Assembly: GCA_021802425.1 (NCBI GenBank)
Contig: JAJZXJ010000005.1
Location: 34,670-98,669, forward strand
Length of the DNA stretch: 64,000 bases
Origin: Acidulodesulfobacterium sp021802425
GTDB lineage: Bacteria > SZUA-79 > Acidulodesulfobacterales > Acidulodesulfobacteraceae
Direction: 5' to 3'
Shown here: in pieces, positions 53,220 through 62,070 of the stretch
Layout of the letters: each line of letters begins with the position of its first letter
How positions within the stretch are numbered: the stretch's first letter is position 1
Program-made: the position numbers and the translations under genes
The notes under the pieces: generated by a model
What the model saw: only the letters and a program-made list of their open reading frames with translations
Databases searched by the model: none
Told to the model about the DNA's origin: nothing

Positions 53220-54545
53220 ATGAATAAAGAGAGCGCTTTTTTTTGGGGCTGCACGATACAGGCAAAGTTTCCCTTTATGGAAAAGGCTACCCGTTTAGTG
53301 CTGGATAAATTAAATATAAAATATCGGGATATCGATTCTTTTACCTGCTGCCCGGAAAAATCTTTGGTAAAAAATATCGACGAAACACTCTTTGATTTAA
53401 CCGGCATTAGAAATATTGCGCTTGCCGAAAATGAAAATGTAGATATAATGTCGGTTTGCACGGGCTGCTATTCGAACCTCAAGCAAATCAAGGCAAAGGT
53501 CGTTTCAAATCTTCCGTACCAAAAAAAATTAAACGAAACCCTCGAGCATATCGGACTTAATTTTTCGGGAAGCTCTTCCGTTTACCATTTTATCGAATAT
53601 CTCCATGACGAGGTCGGATTAGATAAAATTAAAGCAAATATAAAGTATCCGCTAAAGGGCATTAACATCGCAATACATTACGGCTGCCATTTAGTAAGGC
53701 CGTCCCATGCAATCGGATTCGATTCCCCCTTTGACCCTTTTAAATACGATAGTATTCTTAAGGCGCTCGGAGCTAATGTTATAAATTATAAAAACAAAAT
53801 GATGTGCTGCGGGCAGGCGCTCGACAGGGTTGACGAGCACGATAAGGCTCTTGTTATGACCAGAATAAAATTAGATTCGATTAAAGAAGTTAATCCCGAT
53901 TTAATTACGACGGTTTGTCCTTCTTGTTTTACGCAGTTCGATACAAATCAGTTTATGCTTTTAAAAGAGGGAACTGCTTATCAAATTCCTGTTATCACAC
54001 TGGAAGAGCTTATGTGTTTGGCTTTTGGCATAGAAGGAACCGAAGAACTTATAGGGCAGCATAAAATTAAGGCTGTAAAATTCCTTGATAAATTTGACGG
54101 AACAAAGGCCTTAACGGATTACGGGGTAATGTTCGACAAAGATTCATTAGTTAGATGTTATAATTGCCAGGCTTGCAGGAATGATTGCCCTATGAGCCTT
54201 TCTTTCGAATCTTACGACCCTCCTTTGATTATTAAAATGATTCTGGATAACGATGTTGAGAGGGCGGCATCTTCAAGAATAGTCTGGGAATGTCTTGAAT
54301 GCCACACATGTTCCGAACTGTGTCCGCAAAATTATAGCTGGGAAACGGTTCTTACAACGCTTAAAAATCTTGCGATAAAAAATGACGCCTCCCCTCAAAA
54401 GGTTAAAAAGGCTGAAGACATTTTCTTTAAAACTTTAAGGCTGGGGGATCCGCAGGAAGGAATTAGAAAGAAATTAGGTCTTCCTCCGGTAAAAAAGGTT
54501 GTGGCTGCCGATTTTAAAAAACTTATAGATGAAAATCTGTTATAA
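53220..54545 (+). CDS. HdrB-HdrC fused heterodisulfide reductase-like protein
   Basis: 441 residues. Two CCG domains come first: CCPEKS...SVCTGCYSNLKQ, then HYGCHLVRP...MMCCGQALD...CPSCFTQF, each a non-cubane [4Fe-4S] ligand set as in HdrB. A ferredoxin part follows with CYNCQACRNDCP (about 314) and CLECHTCSELCP (about 360), as in HdrC. The order B-C is the reverse of methanogen HdrD (C-B). Three glutamate synthase genes follow after 135 bp. It may handle thiol/disulfide or electron transfer to that enzyme; the partner is not known. No Shine-Dalgarno. Confidence 0.88.
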   Translation: MNKESAFFWGCTIQAKFPFMEKATRLVLDKLNIKYRDIDSFTCCPEKSLVKNIDETLFDLTGIRNIALAENENVDIMSVCTGCYSNLKQIKAKVVSNLPYQKKLNETLEHIGLNFSGSSSVYHFIEYLHDEVGLDKIKANIKYPLKGINIAIHYGCHLVRPSHAIGFDSPFDPFKYDSILKALGANVINYKNKMMCCGQALDRVDEHDKALVMTRIKLDSIKEVNPDLITTVCPSCFTQFDTNQFMLLKEGTAYQIPVITLEELMCLAFGIEGTEELIGQHKIKAVKFLDKFDGTKALTDYGVMFDKDSLVRCYNCQACRNDCPMSLSFESYDPPLIIKMILDNDVERAASSRIVWECLECHTCSELCPQNYSWETVLTTLKNLAIKNDASPQKVKKAEDIFFKTLRLGDPQEGIRKKLGLPPVKKVVAADFKKLIDENLL

Positions 54546-54590
54546 AATATTTGTTAAAAACTTGCTTATATGTTAATATTTAATATGTTT

Positions 54591-54616
54591 GTCATTCCGA
54601 AGGAAGCAGGAATTCA
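54591..54616. repeat. Short REP-like inverted repeat
   Basis: GTCATTCC-N-rich-GGAAT with ATTCC/GGAAT arms around GAAGGAAGCA lies in the gap after the Hdr gene. It resembles the GTCATTCC...GGAAT repeats common in many proteobacterial genomes. Only this one degenerate copy is seen here. Confidence 0.35.
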
Positions 54617-54680
54617 TTATAAATATTTTAGACCGGTTTAATAAAAACAATTTTATATACAAAAGGCTGAGGGATCAAAA

Positions 54681-55814
54681 GTGTTAAAGTTAAAAAATAA
54701 ATTTAGCGTTGAAAGAGATATTTCAGGATGCGGGTTATGCGGCATAATAAATGCAAAAAAGGTTAAAACTACCGGCAGTGACATTAAAAAGGCCATCTCC
54801 GTTGAACATGACAGGGGCAACGGCTTAGGCGGCGGTTTTGCCGTTTACGGCAACTACCAGGATTACGCCGAATTGTACGCGTTCCATATAATGTATGATA
54901 ATTTATCCGCAAAGGATAATGTCGAAGAATACCTTAAAAATAATTTTATTATCGAGAAAGAGGAGTCTATACCAACATCAAAAACTTCTAAGATCAAGGA
55001 ACATCCATATTTACACCGTTATTTTATGAAACCGAAGTCCGATAGACAGGATAAATTATTTCATGATATGGGAGACGATGATTTTGTTGTCCAAAGCGTT
55101 ATGTCCATTAATGAAAAATATGACGGGGCTTATGTTTTTTCAAGCGGAAAAAATATGGGGGCATTTAAGGGGGTAGGGTATCCCGAGGATATTGCCGATT
55201 TTTATAAGTTAGACGAGGTTGAAGGCTATATGTGGACGGCCCATAACCGTTTTCCTACTAATACCCCGGGTTGGTGGGGCGGCGCGCACCCGTTTACATT
55301 ACTCGATTGGTCTATTGTGCATAATGGCGAGATATCATCTTACGGTATTAACAAAAGGTATCTTGAGATGTATAAATATAATCTTTCGCTAAAAACCGAT
55401 ACAGAGGTTATAACATATATTTTCGATCTTTTAGTTAGAAAACATGGACTTCCAATTGAATTAGCCACCCTTGTGCTGGCGGTGCCTTTTTATCAAAATA
55501 TCGATAAAATGGATAACGAAAAGAAAGAATTATTAACTACGCTCAGGCAAATATACGGCAGCGCCCTTTTGAACGGCCCGTTTGCTATCGTATTCGGTTA
55601 TTCGGGAGGTATGGTCGCAATGAATGACAGGATTAAACTTAGGCCGTTAGTTGCAGCGACAATGGGAGATTTTACCTATGTGGCATCCGAAGAAGCCGCT
55701 ATTAGAGCAATTTGCCCTTCTCCTGATTTAGTATGGTCTCCAAAGGCGGGGGAACCCGTTATAGTTAAGTTCGAAGAGTTAGTGGCTCAAAAAGGAGGGT
55801 TAATCGGCTTATGA
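54681..55814 (+). CDS. Glutamate synthase glutamine amidotransferase subunit (GlxB/GltB1-like)
   Basis: 377 residues, GTG start. Class II (Ntn) glutaminase: GCGLCGIIN gives two possible nucleophile Cys (17 and 20), so a propeptide of 16-19 residues must be cut off. HDRGNGLGGGFAVYG, TAHNRFPTNTPGWWGGAHPFTLLDWSIVHNGEISSYGI and SLKTDTEVITYI are hallmarks. It feeds ammonia to the synthase subunit encoded next, with overlapping stop/start (ATGA). The layout is that of archaeal-type split glutamate synthase. Confidence 0.9.
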   Translation: MLKLKNKFSVERDISGCGLCGIINAKKVKTTGSDIKKAISVEHDRGNGLGGGFAVYGNYQDYAELYAFHIMYDNLSAKDNVEEYLKNNFIIEKEESIPTSKTSKIKEHPYLHRYFMKPKSDRQDKLFHDMGDDDFVVQSVMSINEKYDGAYVFSSGKNMGAFKGVGYPEDIADFYKLDEVEGYMWTAHNRFPTNTPGWWGGAHPFTLLDWSIVHNGEISSYGINKRYLEMYKYNLSLKTDTEVITYIFDLLVRKHGLPIELATLVLAVPFYQNIDKMDNEKKELLTTLRQIYGSALLNGPFAIVFGYSGGMVAMNDRIKLRPLVAATMGDFTYVASEEAAIRAICPSPDLVWSPKAGEPVIVKFEELVAQKGGLIGL

Positions 55815-57331
55815 CAAAATCCTCGTTCTCTAATATACAATCCGAATATCTGGCGCTAATAGACCATACAAAATGCGTAAGATGCAAAAGATGCATTCAA
55901 AACTGCGGGTGGGGAACATACAGCTTCGGCGGCGATAAAATCCTGTCCGACCATGCTAAATGCGTAGCTTGCGGCAGGTGCTACACATATTGTCCCGAAA
56001 GCGCCATTTCGATTGTTAAAAATCCCACCGTTATCAGGGAGAACGGCAATTGGAAGGAGAATCACATTAAAAGCATCTGGAAACAATCCGAAACGGGTGG
56101 AATTATTATTTCCGGAATGGGGACGACCTTTAAATATAAAAAATATTTTGACCATATACTTTTAGACGCATGCCAGGTTACCAATCCTTCCATCGATCCA
56201 TTGCGTGAACCCATGGAACTTAAGACTTACCTTGGCAAAAAGCCGTCCAAAATCGAACTTGATTTTAATGAAGAGGGCGAACCGATTTTAAAAACGAAGA
56301 TGCCCCCTCAAATTGAATTGCAAACGCCTTTTGTTTTTGGCGCAATGTCTTACGGCTCTATTTCATTAAACGCTCAAAAAGCCATGGCTTTGGCCGCCAG
56401 GGCTTTGGGGATAGTTATGAATACGGGCGAAGGCGGACTTCATGACGATCTTGTCCCGTTCGGCAAAAACATCGTTGTTCAGGTCGCTTCGGGAAGATTC
56501 GGCGTTCACAGGGATTATTTAAACAGCGGTATTGCCGTTGAAATAAAAATAGGACAGGGCGCTAAACCCGGCATAGGGGGTCATTTGCCCGGCGAAAAAA
56601 TAGGATTAGATATATCCAGAACGAGAATGATTCCCATAGGAACGGATGCAATTTCGCCCGCGCCCCATCATGATATTTACTCTATCGAAGACTTAAGGCA
56701 GCTTATTTTTGCCATAAAGGAGGCTACAAATTATGAGAAGCCGGTTTCCGTCAAGGTTGCCGCTGTTCATAATATTGCCGCTATTGTTAGCGGAATAGTC
56801 AGAGCCGGGGCAGATATAGTATATATCGACGGATATACCGGCGGTACCGGAGCGGCACCAAATATAATAAAAGACCATGTAGGGATTCCTATCGAGATTG
56901 CTCTTGCCCAGGTTGATGAAAGACTCAGGGAAGAAGGGATTAGAAATGAGGCTTCCCTTATTGCCGCGGGGAGTATCAGGTCTAGCGCAGATGCCGTAAA
57001 AGCGATTGCCCTTGGGGCGGATGCCGTTGCAATCGGAACTGCCGCCCTTATTGTTATGGGCTGCCATGTATGCGGAAAGTGTAATACGGGCAATTGCAGC
57101 TGGGGAATAACCACTCAAAGGCCGGAGCTTGTCAGAAGATTAGACCCTGAAGTTTACGGGGAAAGGTTATATAATCTCATTTCTGCATGGAGCCATGAAA
57201 TTCAGGAGGTGCTGGGAGCCATGGGCGTTAATTCCATCGAAAGCTTAAGAGGTTCGAGAGAAAGATTGAGGGGCGTCGAATTAACCGATGCCGAGCTTAA
57301 AGTATTAGGGATCAAACATGCGGGGCTATAA
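55811..57331 (+). CDS. Glutamate synthase FMN-binding subunit with ferredoxin domain (GltB2-like)
   Basis: 506 residues. Two N-terminal [4Fe-4S] motifs, CVRCKRCIQNCG and CVACGRCYTYCPE (residues 20-60), then the FMN-binding synthase barrel: FGAMSYGSISLNAQKAMALAARALG, NTGEGGLHDDL, SGRFGV, KIGQGAKPGIGGHLPGEKI, YIDGYTGGTGAAP, and the 3Fe-4S Cys cluster CHVCGKCNTGNC. It makes glutamate from 2-oxoglutarate using ferredoxin-like electrons; no NADPH-binding GltD gene is near. Confidence 0.93.
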   Translation: MTKSSFSNIQSEYLALIDHTKCVRCKRCIQNCGWGTYSFGGDKILSDHAKCVACGRCYTYCPESAISIVKNPTVIRENGNWKENHIKSIWKQSETGGIIISGMGTTFKYKKYFDHILLDACQVTNPSIDPLREPMELKTYLGKKPSKIELDFNEEGEPILKTKMPPQIELQTPFVFGAMSYGSISLNAQKAMALAARALGIVMNTGEGGLHDDLVPFGKNIVVQVASGRFGVHRDYLNSGIAVEIKIGQGAKPGIGGHLPGEKIGLDISRTRMIPIGTDAISPAPHHDIYSIEDLRQLIFAIKEATNYEKPVSVKVAAVHNIAAIVSGIVRAGADIVYIDGYTGGTGAAPNIIKDHVGIPIEIALAQVDERLREEGIRNEASLIAAGSIRSSADAVKAIALGADAVAIGTAALIVMGCHVCGKCNTGNCSWGITTQRPELVRRLDPEVYGERLYNLISAWSHEIQEVLGAMGVNSIESLRGSRERLRGVELTDAELKVLGIKHAGL

Positions 57332-57410
57332 TAGCGTTAAACCCGTGTTTACTATATAAAATACCTAAAATATCAAATTAGCTAAAAGATAAAGGAGATT
57401 AAGCGGCAAC

Positions 57411-58148
57411 ATGATAACGATAGATGCAAGCGGGATGCATTATAGAGACCTTAACAGATTAGTAAGGGAAGGGATTGAAAGAGGAGTTAAAAAATTTTTT
57501 CTGGAAAATGTTAACGGACAGTATTACATTGGAGACGGCATTAAAGGCGACGATATAATTATTAACATAAACGGCGTTCCGGGCAATGATTTAGGAGTTT
57601 TTATGGACGGTCCCACTATAGCCGTAAACGGCAATGCGCAGGATAATGTCGGCAATACTATGAATGCCGGGAAAATTTTAATAAAAGGCGATGCGGGAGA
57701 TGTGGTCGGGTACGGTATGAGAGGCGGCAGGATTTATATTTTGGGGAATGCCGGATATCGGGTCGGGATACATATGAAGGGTTATAATGAGCAGCTGCCT
57801 GTTATAATAATAGGCGGAAAGGTAGGGAGTTTTTTTGCGGAATACATGGCTGGAGGAGTTATTGTCTTGCTGGGGCTGAACGATGCGGACGATACCGCCG
57901 GCGATTATTTTGCGGCAGGAATGCATGGAGGGGTTATATATTTACGAAAAAAAATAGATTTCTCAAAATATTCGAAAGAAGTTGAACTATATGAAGCAGA
58001 TGATAACGATATGGCTTTTTTAAAAAAATATTTATTGGAATATGCGGATGATTTTAATATTTCTTTTGAAGACATTACGGGCAAGCCTTTTTATAAAATT
58101 GTCCCTTCAAGCGCCAGACCGTATGCCCATCTTTATACATCGGCATAA
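57411..58148 (+). CDS. Glutamate synthase GXGXG-domain subunit (GltB3-like)
   Basis: 245 residues; AAAGGAG lies 13 nt before ATG. A right-handed β-helix of GXGXG repeats runs from about 75 to 190: DNVGNTMNAGKILIKGDAGDVVGYGMRGGRIYILGNAGYRVGIHMKG. It is the third piece of the split glutamate synthase and structures the ammonia tunnel. It follows the synthase gene by 79 bp. Confidence 0.92.
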   Translation: MITIDASGMHYRDLNRLVREGIERGVKKFFLENVNGQYYIGDGIKGDDIIININGVPGNDLGVFMDGPTIAVNGNAQDNVGNTMNAGKILIKGDAGDVVGYGMRGGRIYILGNAGYRVGIHMKGYNEQLPVIIIGGKVGSFFAEYMAGGVIVLLGLNDADDTAGDYFAAGMHGGVIYLRKKIDFSKYSKEVELYEADDNDMAFLKKYLLEYADDFNISFEDITGKPFYKIVPSSARPYAHLYTSA

Positions 58149-58184
58149 TCTACCTTTAACTTTTTAAAATAATTTTTTAAACTT

Positions 58185-58439
58185 ATGAATGAATTATTTG
58201 CGGGGTCTCAAAAAATGGATATCGATAATCTTAATATAATCGAAGAAAAGGTTATTTTAATTAAAGAATTATTTGAAAAAATAAAAATTGAACGGGATAA
58301 ACTTTTAATGGAGGTTAAAGCTAAAGATGATGAGATTAACGAATTGAAGAATAAAATTACCCAAAATGAAATGGAAAATGATATAATAATAAAAAAGATT
58401 GACGGTATAATGGTAAATTTGGAATCGATACAATTATGA
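58185..58439 (+). CDS. Small coiled-coil protein, ZapB-like
   Basis: 84 residues, almost wholly predicted coiled coil: VILIKELFEKIKIERDKLLMEVKAKDDEINELKNKI. It ends with a 4-bp overlap onto zapA, which suggests a cell-division partner. Similarity to ZapB is by coiled-coil character and location, not by a specific motif. Confidence 0.65.
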   Translation: MNELFAGSQKMDIDNLNIIEEKVILIKELFEKIKIERDKLLMEVKAKDDEINELKNKITQNEMENDIIIKKIDGIMVNLESIQL

Positions 58440-58777
58440 GGGAAAACGAGACGAAAGTCCAGCGGGATGCAGGTTCGGCGGAGATAGCCTCACTTCAGGG
58501 CAGCTCATTTGTGGAGCTTATAATAATGAATCACAAGTTTGTTATAAATAGCGATAAAGATAAAAAATATTTAGAGCAATTAGCAGCCTATGTGAATGCT
58601 AAAGCAGATCAGATTATAAAACGGACAAAATCCGTTGATTCCTTTAATGTAGCTGTTCTAACTGCGCTTAATATAGCTGACGATTATATATCCAGCAAAA
58701 CGGAAGTTAATAGTGAAAGCAAAAGAGTTTTAGAAAAAATTAACAATATATATAATCATATAAATCGCTCTCTTTAG
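58436..58777 (+). CDS. zapA: Cell division protein ZapA
   Basis: 113 residues. FVELIIMNHKFVINSDKDKKYLEQLAAYVNAKADQI is the ZapA globular head, followed by FNVAVLTALNIADDYI and a C-terminal helix. ZapA bundles FtsZ. The order zapA-6S RNA-5-FCL is conserved in proteobacteria. It overlaps the zapB-like gene. Confidence 0.9.
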   Translation: MRENETKVQRDAGSAEIASLQGSSFVELIIMNHKFVINSDKDKKYLEQLAAYVNAKADQIIKRTKSVDSFNVAVLTALNIADDYISSKTEVNSESKRVLEKINNIYNHINRSL

Positions 58778-58796
58778 AACAGATTATAGGCTTATG

Positions 58797-58972
58797 CCCT
58801 GCAGTGTTCGATGGCAGGTTTTTAAAATTGACCCAACAGTTAGATAGAATGGGATTGTCACTGCTTTTTGATATAGAAACATAGGCAACTGTGATTCCTA
58901 ATTCATTTAGCATATGATTGCCACCTATTTTGAAATAGGTCTAATTTTAAAGCCGCTTCGGCACATGCGGGG
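58797..58972 (+). ncRNA. ssrS: 6S RNA
   Basis: About 176 nt between zapA and the 5-FCL gene, the classic place for ssrS. CCCTGCA-G-TGT (58797-58807) pairs with ACATGCGGGG (58963-58972) as the closing stem with one bulge. Inside, GAATGGGATTGTCAC pairs partly with GTGATTCCTAATTC to form the terminal arm, and ACCTATTT-TG-AAATAGGT (58923-58940) forms a hairpin on the 3' side of the central bubble. 6S RNA mimics an open promoter and binds σ70 RNA polymerase. The exact ends are estimates. Confidence 0.75.
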
Positions 58973-59093
58973 TTCCGTTTGTCATGCCGCCCTATCCGTT
59001 TATTCCCTTAAAAATTTATTTAAATTTCACGCAATAATCCGTTCAGTTATTCAGTTATAATATTGCTTTTATCTAAATAGATGACGATAATAG

Positions 59094-59666
59094 ATGATGA
59101 TTGAAAAGAATATCGCAAGAAAAAGGATGATTGAAAGGCGCAATAAATTAAGCGAGGATGAAATTAAATATTTCAGCCTGAATATTGCCGCCAATGCTTA
59201 TTCTTTTATAAAAGATAATTTTTTTAAAAATGCGGCAATTTATATGAGTGTAAAAAATGAGGTAAGAATAGAATATATTATTAAATTAGATATATCTAAA
59301 AGTATTAATTTTTACCTTCCTCAGTATTCCAGAGGGAATTATATGTGTTTTAATAAATTTGAAAATATTAATTCGATGAAAACAGACGATTACGGCATCT
59401 TATGCCCAAAAGGCGGCTGTATTATCGATATAAAGGAGATAGATGTTTTTTTCGTGCCGGGAGTTGCATTCGATATATCTGGAAACAGGGCAGGTTATGG
59501 AAAAGGGTGTTACGATAAAGCTCTCAATCAAGCAAAAGATTCTCTGTTTGTGGGTGTTTGTTATGGTTTCCAACTAATTTCGGATGACGAATTAGAATTT
59601 GACGGCAACGATATAAAGATGCATTACATGCTTACGGAGAACGGTTTTGTTAAAGCAAATAATTAA
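59094..59666 (+). CDS. 5-formyltetrahydrofolate cyclo-ligase
   Basis: 190 residues. N-terminal RKRMIERRNKLSEDEI and the ATP/folate motif PGVAFDISGNRAGYGKGCYDKAL are specific to the family (YgfA/Fau). It makes 5,10-methenyl-THF from 5-formyl-THF. The start is one of two adjacent ATGs. It follows 6S RNA, as in many proteobacteria. Confidence 0.93.
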   Translation: MMIEKNIARKRMIERRNKLSEDEIKYFSLNIAANAYSFIKDNFFKNAAIYMSVKNEVRIEYIIKLDISKSINFYLPQYSRGNYMCFNKFENINSMKTDDYGILCPKGGCIIDIKEIDVFFVPGVAFDISGNRAGYGKGCYDKALNQAKDSLFVGVCYGFQLISDDELEFDGNDIKMHYMLTENGFVKANN

Positions 59667-59699
59667 ATAATGATTTTATTATATTAAGGAGATACAATA

Positions 59700-61262
59700 A
59701 TGTTAAATGGTTTTGTTATAGGAATAATAATTGGTTTTTCTCTTTTATTCTTTATTGCGGGGTTTATCGTTAAATATATTATCGATAAAATTTCGTTAAA
59801 AAATGCTATATCAAAAGCGGATTCAATTATAAAGGAAGCCGAAAAAAAAGCGGAAGAGATTAAAAAGGATTCGCTTTTAAGCGTTAAATCCGAAACTATC
59901 AGGTTAAAAGAAATTGCGGAAGAAGAAATAAGGATTCAAAAACAAGAATTAAATCAAATGGAAAAAAGATTATCGATTAAAGAAGATAATCTTGAAAAAA
60001 GGATAACATTAATCGAAAGAAAAGAAAGCGATTTTTTAAGAAGGGAAAGGGGTTTAATCCAATCCGAAAAAACAATAGTCGAGAAAGAAAAAAAAATAGA
60101 AGAAGCATTAAAAGAAAGGGTTTACGAACTAGAAAAGATATCTGGGATGACCGTCTCGGAGGCTAAAAATTCCCTCATAAATTCAATCGTCGAAGAAGCT
60201 AAACATGAAGCGGCAAAATCTATTAAAAAAATAGAGGATGAAACAAAAGAGACCGCCGATAAAAAAGCTAAAGAAATTATAGCATTAGCTATACAAAGAT
60301 ACGCGGGTGATTATGTCGCAGAAAAATCTATATCATCGGTTCAACTTCCAAGCGATGATATGAAAGGCAGGATAATCGGAAGAGAGGGCAGAAACATAAG
60401 GGCATTGGAAGCAGCTACCGGTGTCGATTTTATAATCGATGAAACCCCTGAGGCTGTCATCTTATCGTCTTTTAACCCTGTTAAAAGAGAGATTGCAAGG
60501 CTTTCGCTCGAAAGATTAATAACGGACGGCAGAATTCATCCTGCCCGAATAGAAGAAGTGGTTAGCAAAGTCGAAGAGGAACTCGGCCTTGCAATGAAGG
60601 AAGCCGGCGAACAGGCCACTTTCGATGTCGGCGTTCACGGTATCCATCCCGAAATTCTCAAACTTTTAGGGAGGTTAAAGTATAGAACAAGTTATTCGCA
60701 AAATGTGTATAATCATTCTATAGAGGTTGCTTTCTTATGCGGGATAATGGCGGCGGAGCTCAACATTAATGTTAAGCAGGCGAAAAGGGCGGGTCTTTTA
60801 CACGATATAGGAAAAGCGGTTGATCATGAGATTGAAGGATCGCACGCGGTTATCGGAGCGGAACTTGCTAAAAAGTTTGGCGAATCTCCCAGAGTGGTGC
60901 ATGCTATCGCCGCTCATCATTATGATGAAGAACCAAACAGCGTGTTAGCTGTTTTAGTATCTGCCGCCGATGCATTAAGCGCCGCAAGGCCCGGCGCAAG
61001 AAAAGAGATGTTTGAAACTTATGTAAAAAGGCTTGAGGATCTTGAATCGATTGCCGGTTCATTTAACGGCGTTGCCAAAAGTTATGTTATTCAAGCAGGA
61101 AGAGAGATTAGGGCTATCGTTCAAAGTCAGAAAATATCGGATGACGATTCTATTATGCTATCTAAAGATATTGCTAAAAAGATAGAATCCTCGCTTCAAT
61201 ATCCGGGGCAGATTAAGGTTACCGTTATCAGAGAGACGAGGGCAACGGAATTTGCAAGATAA
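59700..61262 (+). CDS. rny: Ribonuclease Y
   Basis: 520 residues; AAGGAGAT 8 nt before ATG. One N-terminal TM helix, a long coiled coil (about 40-200), KH domain GRIIGREGRNIRALEAATGVDFIIDETPEAVILSSF, and HD domain (NHSIEV, LLHDIGKAVDHE, HAIAAHHYDEEP). RNase Y is an endonuclease starting mRNA decay at the membrane. It coexists here with PNPase. It overlaps ymdB. Confidence 0.97.
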   Translation: MLNGFVIGIIIGFSLLFFIAGFIVKYIIDKISLKNAISKADSIIKEAEKKAEEIKKDSLLSVKSETIRLKEIAEEEIRIQKQELNQMEKRLSIKEDNLEKRITLIERKESDFLRRERGLIQSEKTIVEKEKKIEEALKERVYELEKISGMTVSEAKNSLINSIVEEAKHEAAKSIKKIEDETKETADKKAKEIIALAIQRYAGDYVAEKSISSVQLPSDDMKGRIIGREGRNIRALEAATGVDFIIDETPEAVILSSFNPVKREIARLSLERLITDGRIHPARIEEVVSKVEEELGLAMKEAGEQATFDVGVHGIHPEILKLLGRLKYRTSYSQNVYNHSIEVAFLCGIMAAELNINVKQAKRAGLLHDIGKAVDHEIEGSHAVIGAELAKKFGESPRVVHAIAAHHYDEEPNSVLAVLVSAADALSAARPGARKEMFETYVKRLEDLESIAGSFNGVAKSYVIQAGREIRAIVQSQKISDDDSIMLSKDIAKKIESSLQYPGQIKVTVIRETRATEFAR

Positions 61263-62052
61263 TGATATTAAAATTCTTTTTATAGGCGATATCATAGGGA
61301 AACCGGGAAGACTGGCGGTTAAAGGACTCCTGAGCAATTTGGTTTCTAAATACGAACCGGAGTTTATTATAGCGAACGGGGAAAATGCGGCGCATGGAAT
61401 GGGAATAACACCAGATGTTGCCGATTTTATATTAAGTTTAGGCATCGATGTTATTACCTCGGGTAATCATATTTGGGATCAAAAATCTATAATTCCCTAT
61501 ATAGCGGGGCAGCATAAACTTTTAAGGCCGGCAAACTATTCCCCTTTAGTTCCAGGGGTTGGTTATGGCATATTTAATTCCAGATTTGAAAGAAAAATAG
61601 GGGTTGTAAATTTAGAAGGAAGGGTTTTTATGAAGGGGCTTACAGAATCGCCGTTTACGGTTGCAAAGGATGTGATCGAAAAAATTTCAGGCCATTCCGA
61701 CGCTATAATTATAGATTTTCATGCCGAGGCAACATCCGAAAAGGAAGCCCTCGCATTGTATTTAGACGGCGAGGTATCGGCTTTAGTCGGGACACATACA
61801 CATGTTCAAACAAATGACAATATGATTTTGCCAAAAGGCACCGCTTATATAACGGATGTCGGCATGGTAGGTTCCAAATATTCGGTTGTCGGGACTAATA
61901 AAGATATTGCAATCAAAAAATACTTAACCGGAATGCCGGAAAAATTTATTCCCGAAGAAAATAATATAGTTTTAAACGCCGTGCAGGTAATAGTTGACAA
62001 AAAAACCAAATTGAGTAAAAATATTCAAAAAATTTATATCGATAAAAATTAG
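61252..62052 (+). CDS. YmdB-family metallophosphoesterase
   Basis: 266 residues, TTG start overlapping rny by 11 bp. Metal-binding motifs: FIGDIIGKPGR, NGENAAHG, SGNHIWDQ, DFHAEATSEK, VGTHTHVQTND. The family hydrolyses 2',3'-cyclic nucleotides in Bacillus. The rny-ymdB pair is widely conserved. Confidence 0.94.
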   Translation: MQDNDIKILFIGDIIGKPGRLAVKGLLSNLVSKYEPEFIIANGENAAHGMGITPDVADFILSLGIDVITSGNHIWDQKSIIPYIAGQHKLLRPANYSPLVPGVGYGIFNSRFERKIGVVNLEGRVFMKGLTESPFTVAKDVIEKISGHSDAIIIDFHAEATSEKEALALYLDGEVSALVGTHTHVQTNDNMILPKGTAYITDVGMVGSKYSVVGTNKDIAIKKYLTGMPEKFIPEENNIVLNAVQVIVDKKTKLSKNIQKIYIDKN

Positions 62053-62070
62053 GTTAATTATTAAACGTAT

